DNA from: Omphalotus guepiniiformis
Lineage: Eukaryota; Basidiomycota; Agaricomycetes; Agaricales; Omphalotaceae
Direction of reading: 5' to 3'
DNA: 64,000 nt
Assembly: GCA_028554645.1 (NCBI GenBank)
Contig: JAQOOI010000076.1
Span: 496,001-560,000 of the forward strand
Under the pieces are notes generated by a model that was given only the letters and a program-made list of their open reading frames with translations, had not been told where the DNA came from and did no database searches. Both the position numbers and the translations under genes were made by a program. Numbering within the stretch: position 1 is the stretch's first letter; each line of letters begins with the position of its first letter. Shown here in pieces: positions 11,075 through 20,953 of the stretch.

Positions 11075-13112
11075 TCAACCCCACACACCCACTGGAGGCA
11101 CTGCAACAGGATTGCCCAAAGGCCCCCCTTTACCTTGAAAGAGTAGCCCATTCGCCCCGAGAGAGACGTGCACATCCTGCACCGCCGACATGTGTTTATA
11201 CTCCCTATCGAAAGATGACGGAGAAACATTGACGACCATTTTGCTAAATGATAAAGCGTCCAGCCAAGGCCACATGTCAGTTGCAACGCTTGCAGTGCTG
11301 GTATTGAATGGTGTCATATTGTCTTCAAAGACTGACATCTGAATTGTGCGGTCTCCAGAAGATGACTCTGTCGAGGTGGGAGAGTAACTGAGTCCTGGTG
11401 TCGAAGGACTAGGACCTGGTCGTACTTCCAAGACAGGCACTTCTGAAATACTACCTCCGAAAGGATGCTGTAGAGAGCAGTTTGGTTGGCTTCATATATC
11501 AAGACAAACAAAGAACAAAACTTGCCTGTATTTCATGACTTGCAACCGATGACAGCTCTGGAGAGTCCATTGATTGGTCGGTGAGAGACTGGTCTTCGGG
11601 AGCCACGAGAACGCTGTTGTGAATCCAAGTGGCGACAGCATTACGATTGTGATGAGAAAGCTTGCTCTCCAGTATTTCTGCAGGTAAAGTAGAAGCTCGC
11701 CTAAGTTTAGAACTCGAAGAGGGAACTGGAGGTGACAGTGTCGCGGGTTTTGAAGCGTGCAACTTCTTATCACCAGCGACAAGGAAACCTCCACGATCCG
11801 ACGACGTAGAGCGAAGCAGAGCCTCGCTCTGACAGCGAGACAAGGTACGTGTAGCAGGAGTCGGAGGAGAGGCAGAATTCTGTTGTGCAGAGGGCGATGC
11901 TTTTCCGACCCAAAGACGCCACTCTAATGCATCACCCAGGGCACGTTCACAACGTCCGATCTCCCGAGGAGGGAGGCCAGATAACTTGGCCCAGGCGCGA
12001 TTAGAATAGCATTTGTCCTGAGTGAACTTGGATGCCAAGATGAGCGAGGCTAAAAATGCCCGGCGAGGACAAAGAAGCGGGGAGGGAAGAGAAGGAAGAG
12101 GCGCAAGAGGTGGACTCGGGGATTTGAGTTTTTTCAAAGTCGAGTCACCGTCCTCGATGAGTTCGGTGCCTACAGCAGTTGATCCGGAGTAGGAGTCTGA
12201 CGGACGAACGGTGTTCATTCCATCGTCAGAGTCGCAGAGAATGATAGTGTCCATGCCGCTGCTGAGCTCAACTGGATGCTGAAGCTCTGCATCGGTAGCT
12301 GGAGTGATCCTCTCAGCCAATTCCGGCTCGCCTCTGATGCCTTCGCCCGCTTTTTCTAGTCGGACAAGTTCTGGGACCTTGGAACGAATAGCCTCTAAAT
12401 AACATAGCGCAGTTTGAAGCACGCTTCCAGAAGTCCGAGAACGCCTGAGAACCTCGTGAACAAAACCCTTCATGGGCTGGAGATTCCGCGGGCTTAGGAG
12501 TGGTTCGATATGGTCTTCGGATGGCGTGGGGAATAGGCATGGTAAAGAGGGCTGTGTGGATGGAGAACGAGGACAGGATGATTGAGTTCTCTTGTGAGAA
12601 CTGGGATTGGAATGAGATCGTGTCTGAGTGTGAACGTGCTCGGAACCTGAGACAGGAACCATAGCGCGAGATGAGGTGAGAAAAACTTGGGGAATGTCCT
12701 GAGGACGCCATATTTCGCAGAGAGATTTTACAGCTTGATCTACACGAGCAATAAATTAAGGGGAAGAACGGGCAAACGAAAATGACCCACCGACTAGACC
12801 TAATGCGTACTTGCTCTTTTCACGAGGTTGGGCGTCTCTAGGTGTTTGTGGCTGTGGAGTGGGGTGTTGATGTTGATGTTGATGTTGTTGTGGTTGTTGT
12901 GATTTGATGCGCTCGACATCGCAGAGGGAAGTAGAAGGGGAAGAAGGAGCAGAAGATGTAGGAGTACTATAAGAAGAGCTGGCTGGAGATCGAGAAGAAA
13001 CTGAGGAGAGCGATGGAGCGGACGAAGGAAGTGAGCCATACGGCTGCCACCGAACACGAGTGCGGGAGGCAGGCGGAGCCCGGTGCGCGAGCGAATGTAT
13101 TGTTGGGTACAT
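11075..13112 (-). CDS. PCL/Pho80-like cyclin
   Basis: Predicted regulatory subunit of a cyclin-dependent kinase of the Pho85/PCL type. Three exons (13112-12791, 12739-11526, 11467-11075) give 642 residues. The N-terminal ~100 residues are Ser/Pro-rich with a His-Gln repeat (HQHQHQH). The cyclin fold is seen from FVHEVLRRSRTSGSVLQTAL through CPRRAFLASLILASKF to LPPREIGRCERAL and ALEWRLWVG. A loop rich in Ser/Asp is inserted between the first helices, and long disordered regions follow. The second intron is GC-AG, with donor CAG|GCAAGT. The Met at 13112 was chosen as the first ATG of the open frame. The exact kinase partner is inferred only from the family. Confidence 0.82.
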
Positions 13113-13798
13113 GTAAAGCAAAGAGAACTGAGTAGGGTTGAGAAAGACACAGAAAATAGTGTAAAACAGAGCAAAAAAGAGTGAGATTCAGATAGCACTA
13201 GGGTAGCCATTAGAGGTGAATTTGTTGTAGGTTGAGTTGACGATAGAGGAGACGAGATACATTGAGACGAAGATTGAGGTTCTTTGGGACGGTAAACGGG
13301 GTATTATTTGGGAGCACATTGCGACTACTGAAGTCGGGATCGGAAGTCCAAGCTAGAACCTGGACTACCGATTTACAAAGTCTGTTCGAAAGAACGAATA
13401 GACTTTGTTAGATGAATGGATTGGAAAGAGTTGAGAGAGCAGAGAATATGTTGTTGCAGAAACGGAATATATCGAGGAGACTTGAAGGCAGTTCCCCAAC
13501 GAGTCACTACTTTAGCATGTAGTCCATTCCGGTGCCCGGGGTCCTTTGACTCATGAGTAGTCACGTGACGTTACACTCACTGCCACTAGTCACAAGGTGA
13601 CTCACCCTGCCTCAGAGCAGTGATTCGTATGTGCTGATGTTGTGCTGATGTGACAATTCGCTTGTTTCTAAACGTTCTTCCGTGGATGTAAGTACCGAAT
13701 GTGCTTGTCCTCGGTAAGTTTAACTCCTATATGCGCGAAAATGCCAGCAAAGACGGCCTCAGGAGTTTACTCCGTCCTCTCTCTTTCCCTCCTTCCTC
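13113..13798. other. Divergent promoter region of cyclin and GH23 genes
   Basis: 686 bp between two divergent start codons. The part at 13545-13605 holds a cluster of palindromic sites listed separately. No gene is seen. Confidence 0.55.
13547..13604. promoter_or_regulatory. Cluster of bZIP and E-box type sites
   Basis: TGACTCA at 13547-13553, TCACGTGA at 13561-13568 overlapping TGACGT at 13566-13571, and TGACTCA again at 13598-13604. These match the textbook sites for Gcn4/AP-1 bZIP, bHLH (CACGTG) and CRE-binding factors. They lie between the divergent cyclin and GH23 genes. That they are bound in vivo is an inference. Confidence 0.4.
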
Positions 13799-15070
13799 AT
13801 GAGATTCCATTCCTTCGTTCTAGCTTTCCTGTGCTGTTCAATCGCAACAGTTGTTGCTAATACCCACGATGCTATTGGTCTAAACACCCGGCACCACGCT
13901 CCGCCGCGTTCCCGCCGCACCGTAACCAGGAGATGCCCGAGTCGTGCGAGTGCGACAGAGCCTGAGGTGAGCGTTTAACTTACCAAACCCCTATTTATGT
14001 CCATCTCAACTCTGGACTCGAGATCGACTCGACCTCGTCTTCGTCGTCGACATCTACGACTGCATGGACTAGCACTAGCACTAGCATCTGGAAGCCTGAG
14101 TCCACCTCGAATTCTAGCCCGGCGTCTTTGAAGGCATCTGTTCCCAACTTGTTAAGCGTGACCTCCACTTGTGGGGATAGCGGCGCCACTCGTGAGTACT
14201 TTTCACTGGCCCATCGCCGTTTTTTCACCCTTTGACTGTCTTCTAGAGGAAACTACCGCTCAAAGTGGGCCTAATGGCAACATCTACTGGCTGAACTGTG
14301 GCATCAGTGATGGCGGCTGGAAGCCGCCTTATGTCTCCGTGGATCAAGTCGTAGCCAAAGACTGGTGGCAAGCTCTTCAGGACCCAAACAGCCCTTTCCA
14401 AGCTTGCTCTTCCTTTGCAGCAAAGTTCAGTCAGTATGCCAGCGAAAATGGGCTACCCCCAATCTTGTTGGCTTCTTTCGCAATGCAAGAGGTAAATCCA
14501 CTTTACACGCCCTCCTTCGCGTAGATTAATCAACCGATAGTCTTCCTGCAACCCTGCCACGGTCGGTGGCGCTGGCGAGCAAGGACTTATGCAGCTGACC
14601 CATGATAAATGTGTGGATGCACCTGGTGGCAACTGTCAAGATATCGTGAGCTAGCTTTTACCTTTCAAAACTTCTTACTTAATTTGCCGTACATCAGGAC
14701 TACAACATCAGCACCGGAGCCAAGTATTTCAAGACTCTTCTCGACAGTAATGGCGGCGACTTGATTTTGAGTATCGGTTCGTATAACGGCTGGTACAAGG
14801 GCTTGACATATGTAAGCTGTTCTTCACCTTGCGACGCCTACACTCACTTCACTCGCTATAGACGGCTGCTACTGCTGCTGCTTCCACCTCGTGTTGCCGT
14901 TGCCAGAACAATCTTGACTAGTGAGTGCTTGTTTGCCAAGTCAATTTCTACATAGACTCAAATCATTGCGTGATTCTAGTCTCCATCAATTCCTCAACGG
15001 TTGGTTACAGAACATCAATGCATATTCCAACAACCTTGGAATGTACCACAATCTCGATCAGTGTCACTAA
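13799..15070 (+). CDS. Secreted GH23 lysozyme-like protein (SLT fold)
   Basis: Predicted extracellular hydrolase or lytic transglycosylase acting on a GlcNAc-containing glycan. Seven exons (13799-13966, 14023-14191, 14247-14491, 14541-14645, 14698-14811, 14862-14920, 14980-15070) give 316 residues. Residues 1-20 form a signal peptide (FVLAFLCCSIATVVA). A basic stretch and a Ser/Thr linker (about 57-85) follow. The catalytic domain starts near residue 115. It contains FAMQESSCNP with the candidate catalytic Glu, then GAGEQGLMQLT, matching the ES...GLMQ signature of soluble lytic transglycosylases. ISTGAKYF and IGSYNGWYKG follow. Six cysteines suggest disulfides. Peptidoglycan or chitin as substrate cannot be decided here. 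Confidence 0.88.
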
Positions 15071-15330
15071 AGCATATACCCAATTACACATTCCCTTGCC
15101 ATTTGGCGCGCCGTTCCTTTCTTCCTGCTATACCTTTCTACAACAAGAAGTTTTATCCCGCGGTTTCTCTATTTTGCGTATGTACGCTGGATATTGCAGT
15201 TTGTTATTTCTATACATACAGCCCCTCGTCTTAAGTAAATGGATAAATCTGCCAATACCTGAGGCGTGAGAAATGAGTGAAAGTTGAACTCAGAGTTACG
15301 CTGATTAGATACTGTATTCACTGGTCTAAT

Positions 15331-17822
15331 ATGAGCGACTCCTCCTCTACGCCTTCGTCACCTGTTTCCACACCATCTTCACCTCCATCCTCTGCTCCGT
15401 CTCCTCAAATAAACTCTTTGAAACTCTCAGATCCTGTTTCGGTGTCGGAAGCCGATGTCGCTGCAGCAGCGGAACTCAAGGCACAGGCGAACAAAGCCTT
15501 TTCAAGTAACGGTCTCGACCTGAATTTACACTTCACCTGTCTGATCTATATCACCTTATTCAGACCACGATTTCCCTGCAGCTGCTCGCTTGTACACAGA
15601 AGCAATCGAGAAGAATCCGAATGAGCCTACTCTCTGGTGTAATCGGGCTTATGCGCGGATGAAGTTGGAGGAGTTTGGGTATGCAATGTCCGATGCTAGT
15701 GGGTGCGATTAAATCTAGTCTTATGGGAAGGTTCTGATTTGGACGCATTGCGATATCAGGCCAAGCTATAAAACTAGATTCCAAGTACGCGAAGGCGTAC
15801 TATCGGTGCGTAGCCATATGATTTCCTATAGTATGTATCTGATTCACCCCCAAACTATCGTCGAGCAACATGCTATCTGCAGACTTTGAACGCTCAGTCA
15901 GCTGTATCTGATTTCAAGAAGGTGCTTGCCTTGGAACCCAAAAATGACACCGTGCGCTCGCAGCTGGTCGCAACGCAGAAACTTATCCGAAAGATGGAGT
16001 TTGAGAAGGTGAATTTAATCATGATACAGTGCTAAAGACCGTGGGCCTCATCATGATGGTTGGAGTGTAGGCAATAGAGATGGAAGGCGAGAAGAACCCG
16101 GTTGATCGGTGTCGGGAGATAATAGCTGAAGGTTCGTGTCCTATCACTGAAGTGCGAACATCATAACACGTCTCTTTAGGTGGTTGTGATCTTGATCGGA
16201 CGTATGCGGGTCCAAAGCTAAACGTGCTGGATGGTAAATACGAGATCACGCTCGATTTCGTGAAAGAGATGATCCAGTGGTTCAAGAATGGCAAAGCTTT
16301 ACCGAAGAGATATGTCTGGGAGATAGTACTGGGTGCATACGAATGTTTCGTCAAGGAGGAAAGCTTAGTTGAAATTGATGTCGGCGACGGTGTTACTTGC
16401 GATGTCATTGGCGATGTCCACGGTAAGCACAAGTGGTTGCGAAAGTCATTTGACCAACGATGCTGATGAGTGGAATAAAAGGCCAGTTTTACGATCTGCT
16501 TCATCTGTATTCCTTAACAGGAGAGCCCAACGAAAAACATTACCTGCTCATGAACGGTGATTTAGTTGACCGGGGTTCTTGGTCTATCGAGGTCATTCTT
16601 ACTGCGTTCGCTTATAAGTGTAAGCTCCCTGTTACCGTTCTTTGAGATGTCGCGCTCACCCTGCTTCTACAAAACTAGGGTTATATCCTAAATTCATGTA
16701 TATCAACAGAGGAAATCACGAAGCAAAGGACATGAACAGCACCTACGGCTTTGAAGGTGAAGCAAAACATAAGCACGGGGATCAGACCTACAAGGTGCGT
16801 AGATTATTACAATTGTCCGAGTGAGGGAGCTGACGATCTTCAAATCTTCAGCTATTCGCTCATGTTTTCACGACTTGTCAGTTCTCAATTTCGAGCATTA
16901 ACGCAGTCATCTCACTATATCGCCAATTTAGTACCGCTCGCCTCCCTCATCAACGCTACGAAACCTCCCAAAGTGAAAAAGCCCACGGACATTCTGTCAC
17001 CCGAAGGCAAAAAACGTTTCTTCATTGTGCATGGAGGTTTGTTCAGCAAGGACGAGGTCACATTAGACGACGTGCGCAAATTAGAACGGGTTGGCAAACA
17101 GCCCGGTACACAAGGATTGATGTGTCAGAATCTTTCTCTGCTAATGTTTTGACTTGACACCAACTCTGTATCACAGGCGAGGTATCGTCATTCAATTAAT
17201 CAAATCTATGCAGAGTTTCTCGAACGTTGTTCTAGCTTTTGTGGACAGACCCGCAGGACCTACCTGGGCGAGGGCCCAGTAAACGGGTTTGTACCATGCT
17301 GCCTTTATTGACTGCCCCACACACTGAATGAGTTTCAGGGAGTCGGTATAGCCTTTGGACCTGACGTCACAAAGAGGTGGTGTACTCTGAACGGAGTCTC
17401 GGGCATTCTACGGAGTCATGAAGTACGACAAAGTACGTCCCGACCGAAGAAAACAAATCCGTTCTAATTTGCCGACTAACTGATATAATGATCCAGACGG
17501 GTACCAGATTGAGCATGATGGTCTTTGTACTACGGTAATTCATAAATGCGGATATATGCGTTTTTCGGGAGCGCGAAATGACTAACATATTCATTCAGGT
17601 TTTCTCCGCTCCCAACTATGTGGACCAAGCTGGGAATAAGGGTGCATTTGTAGGTTTTACTTGAACTAACCCGTTAGTACTTAGTGTTTGCTGATTGAGC
17701 TTGGATAGGTGCGGATAGATTCTGTCGGCGACCAGCAGTACTTCCAGTTCGAGGCTAGTCCACACCCGCCGATGAGACCAATGGCGTATTTACAAGGTGG
17801 CCTGGGTAGCTTGATGATGTAA
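15331..17822 (+). CDS. PPT1: Serine/threonine protein phosphatase 5
   Basis: PPP-family phosphatase with N-terminal TPRs that bind Hsp90 in known homologues. Sixteen exons are needed, giving about 545 residues. A Ser/Pro leader (1-45) precedes three TPRs (about 48-150), then the PP5-specific region and catalytic domain (about 190-535). Metal and active-site motifs are intact: GDVHG, GDLVDRG, RGNHE, FIVHGGLFS, RSHEV and SAPNY. One exon is only 5 nt (17177-17181); it is required to read GLMCELLWTDPQD. The intron inside the third TPR (15806-15860) ends in CG instead of AG and is flanked by a 7-nt direct repeat, so normal splicing would not give the conserved TPR. If that acceptor is truly lost, the product would be altered. 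Confidence 0.88.
15799..15860 (+). repeat. ACTATCG direct repeat flanking a non-AG intron in PP5
   Basis: ACTATCG at 15799-15805 recurs at 15854-15860, period 55. Removing one period (GTGCGT... to ...ACTATCG) restores AYYRRATCYLQ of the TPR. The segment has a GT donor and a CTGAT branch-like site but ends in CG. Confidence 0.7.
17177..17181 (+). other. 5-nt microexon in PP5
   Basis: GCGAG, preceded by TATCACAG and followed by GTATCGTC. It completes a Cys codon and supplies Glu, giving LMC-E-LLWTDPQD, which matches the conserved PP5 sequence. Skipping it shifts the frame. Confidence 0.75.
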
Positions 17823-18138
17823 TGAAATTGCTGCTGTGCTGTGTATACAGATAAATCTGTACAAATCTATCCTGTTAGGCTGTTGTTGTGCTGTATGATT
17901 TATTGATGACAAGTAAACAACCCTCACATGGCTTCCTTGGTGGACCCCGGTCACTTCAATGCAAACTGCCTGATATTTAATTGCAGAGATGGAGTTAGAT
18001 TGGAGTGGGGTAAGCGCACAACTGCTTTGACCCGTCGGAATTTATCTCCTTTCTTGCTCGAGTCAATTGTCTTACTAAGCGCCCAGTTTACTACTTCTCG
18101 CGCCCAAGTCAACATTTTCCTACTTTCAATTTCAGAGG
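17823..18138. other. PP5-SR140 intergenic region
   Basis: 316 bp between tandem plus-strand genes. It should hold the PP5 terminator and SR140 promoter. No distinct element is seen. Confidence 0.5.
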
Positions 18139-20833
18139 ATGGATAAAAACAAGTCAAAGCTAGGACCGTCCAAACTGTCTGCTTTCTTTGAAAACGACGA
18201 CGAAGAATCCTCGTATCCAGTGCGACGGATAGAATTGTCTCAGCGTTTCACTACATGCTGACCCACTTCATAACATAGCACAAGCCAGTGGATGATGCGA
18301 AACTGTCACAGTACGCTGCGGGAACCCACCGAAAATCTCGTAGGGAGAAAGAGCAAGAAGCTGCAGAGGCAAAGAAACGCGAAGAAGAGGCCAATGCTGC
18401 CAAGGCTTACGCTGAATTCTTGGATGCCTTCGAAGGAGAGGGCGTTGCAAAGAAGCCTGCGTCTACATTTGTCAAGGCCTCTGCCGACTCAGGAGCAAAA
18501 TATGCACCTATGAGGAACGTCCCGGGTGATAAGCCAGGACGGTCGATGGTACGGTCTGAGAGTTGTATTCACAGCGAGCAAGGCTGACAACTGCCAATCT
18601 AGTCTCCGTCTCCACCCATTACCATTGCTTCAAAACCCAAAGGAAAGCGCGCAATGGATGCGTTTCTGGAAGAGATTAAGAAGTATGGTGTGACTGCAAC
18701 GAGTTCGTAGGGCTCGTTTGGCTGATACTTCATTACTGCAGAGATCAGGCAGAACGCGAGGCAAAGTACTCTCGACAGGGTAAGCCAATTGGCCATCATT
18801 ATGAACATTACCGACCATCTCTTTCTTAGCTAACGGCCGGTCCGTTACTGCTCTTGCTGGTAAGTGCTAGCACAGACAAATCAAAGCTTGCGAATAATAG
18901 ACTGTACTCAGCGTACGAAGGACAAAGTGGGAGTAAAGATCGTGGTGATCCTCAAGTGAGTGAACCGGTGGGTTTGACTGGAATGTGTTTGAACTCATCG
19001 ACGCCAGACCTCGAATGTATTTGTTGCCAACCTTCCTCCTCACGTCACTGAAACTACCCTTGGAAACTTTTTTGCTCGCGCGGGTCCAGTGGGATCGGTA
19101 TGTTTCTCCACTCATGTTTTAGGTTCAAGCTTAGATGCTTTGCAGGTGAAAATTATGTGGCCTCGCACAGATGGAACCGCAGGTCCTGGTGCGGATATGA
19201 CTGCATCAAGGAGATCTAAAAATGCAGGTCTTAGTGGATTTGTGTCATTCATGACAAGGAAGGATGCCGAAGAGGCACTGCGCGAATTCGACGGGTTTGA
19301 TTGGGGAGGTTCAGTGCTACGTGTTGGCTGGAGTAAAGCTGTACCCATAGCTGCCAGGCCCATGTACGGTAAGATACAAGTGCTTTTGGTGATGGCTTTA
19401 ACCTAATCTGCATGATTTCTTAGTTTCAACAGAGGCACGGCCTAGGCACGCAAGTAGCAGAAGTAGGAGCAGGGGCCATTCAAGGGAGAGAAATGCACGA
19501 TCGTATGATAGACGCAGGAAGTCGTATCGTTCTCGCAGTGATTCTCGCGACCGTGACCGATCCAGATCTCCAAGACGAAGACATGATCATCGTTCTCCAC
19601 GAAGGCACCGCCGTTCGACAAGTCACGACCGCGAGGACGACGCCGTCACAGAAACTTTCATTCGCGCCGTAGCTGCTGAAGTCAAAGGGCATGGGTCCCA
19701 TTATGAAGACATTCTTCGTAAAAGAGAAGATGGTAACCTGAAATATGCTTTCCTACAAAGAGAGGTCAGTTTGAGAATGCGGATAAATACAGTGTACTGA
19801 TATCCTGATAGAATCGGCACCATTCGTACTACCAAGATCTCATTGAAGACGATCGTCCCATGTCGCCAGAGTTCGATGATGAGGTATAATTATGTCTGTG
19901 TTTTTGGCCGTTTTCACGCTCATTTACATTTACATAGGGCTATAGCTCTGTCTATTCTACGGACTCTGCAGAGGAATCTGAAAGAGAGCGAGTGCGTAAA
20001 ACGAATCTTGGAAGGTTAGCTAAGAAACGGTTTGAAGCAATGTTACGAGCCTTGTCTGGGAAACGAGGCGAGATTGCTCGATGCATGGCTTTTAGTTTGG
20101 AACATGCGGAAGCAGCCCATGAGGTAAACTTGATATATTTAGCTCTTACTAGATTTAATTCAGTGCTTTTCAGGTGGCTGATATCATTGTAGCATCACTA
20201 CTCGTCGATGGCACACCAGTTCCTCGCAAGGTCGCCCGTCTTCATCTCATATGTGACATTTTACATAACTCTGCAGCTTCTGTCCCAAGTGCTTGGAAGT
20301 TTCGCCAGGAATTTCAATCCAGGCTGGGAATTGTTTTTGATCATATGGGAAACATATACCACTCTTTTCCTGGAAGAATAACTGCAGAGACTTTCAAGAA
20401 ACAGATTACCTCAGTAGTCGATGTCTGGGAGGACTGGATAGTTTTTCCTCCTGATTTCACCTCAGAGCTGCGACAACGACTGGAGGGCATGACGGTTGAG
20501 AGTGAAACAAAGACGGAGGAAACGAAGAAGATAGAAGAGATTGCTCTTGATTATTCGTCCAAGTTCAAAGCTAGCTCGTTTCAACTCGCAGCACAGCCAA
20601 CTCTCACAGAGACGATACAACAAACTTCTGGCGCTAGCGACGACGTTGACGGTGTTCCCATCGATGATGTTGACGGTGTTCCAATCGATGATGTTGACGG
20701 TGTACCTGTTGATGACGTTGATGGTGCCCCCATAGACGACATCGACGGCGCACCAATGGACGACGTCGACGGCGTCCCTATGGAGGATGGGGAACCTATG
20801 GAAGATATCGATGGGGAGCCTCTGGACTCGTAG
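18139..20833 (+). CDS. U2 snRNP-associated SR140/U2SURP-like splicing factor
   Basis: Pre-mRNA splicing factor linked to the U2 snRNP in animals. Twelve exons. In order: an N-terminal Lys/Glu-rich coiled region (REKEQEAAEAKKREEE); an RRM (TSNVFVANLPPHVTE ... GLSGFVSFMTRKDAEEAL); an RS-like Arg/Ser tract; a SURP module (FIRAVAAEVKGHG ... LKYAFLQRE); a CID/RPR-type domain (RGEIARCMAFSLEHAEAAHE ... ARLHLICDILHNS); and an acidic tail of VDGVPIDD repeats. This order is that of SR140. The tail repeat is encoded by near-identical 24-nt units. All eleven introns are GT-AG. Confidence 0.9.
20635..20822 (+). repeat. 24-nt tandem repeat coding for DDVDGVPI units
   Basis: About six to eight copies of an 8-residue acidic unit (DVDGVPID and variants) at the SR140 C-terminus. 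Early copies are nearly identical in DNA and later ones diverge, as expected from repeat expansion and decay within an exon. Confidence 0.8.
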
Positions 20834-20953
20834 CTGTGTACTTATGTGTAGCATGTACTCAGAAATTGATTTCCACCGACTAAATAATTGTTCCAACTAT
20901 ATAGCATTGCATTCCTGACAGTCCTATCGAATTTAAGAATTAATAGGTAGATA

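Noticed and set aside
15277..15330. Upstream start for PP5
   Set aside because: Codons before the ATG at 15331 lack an ATG and read like 5' UTR.
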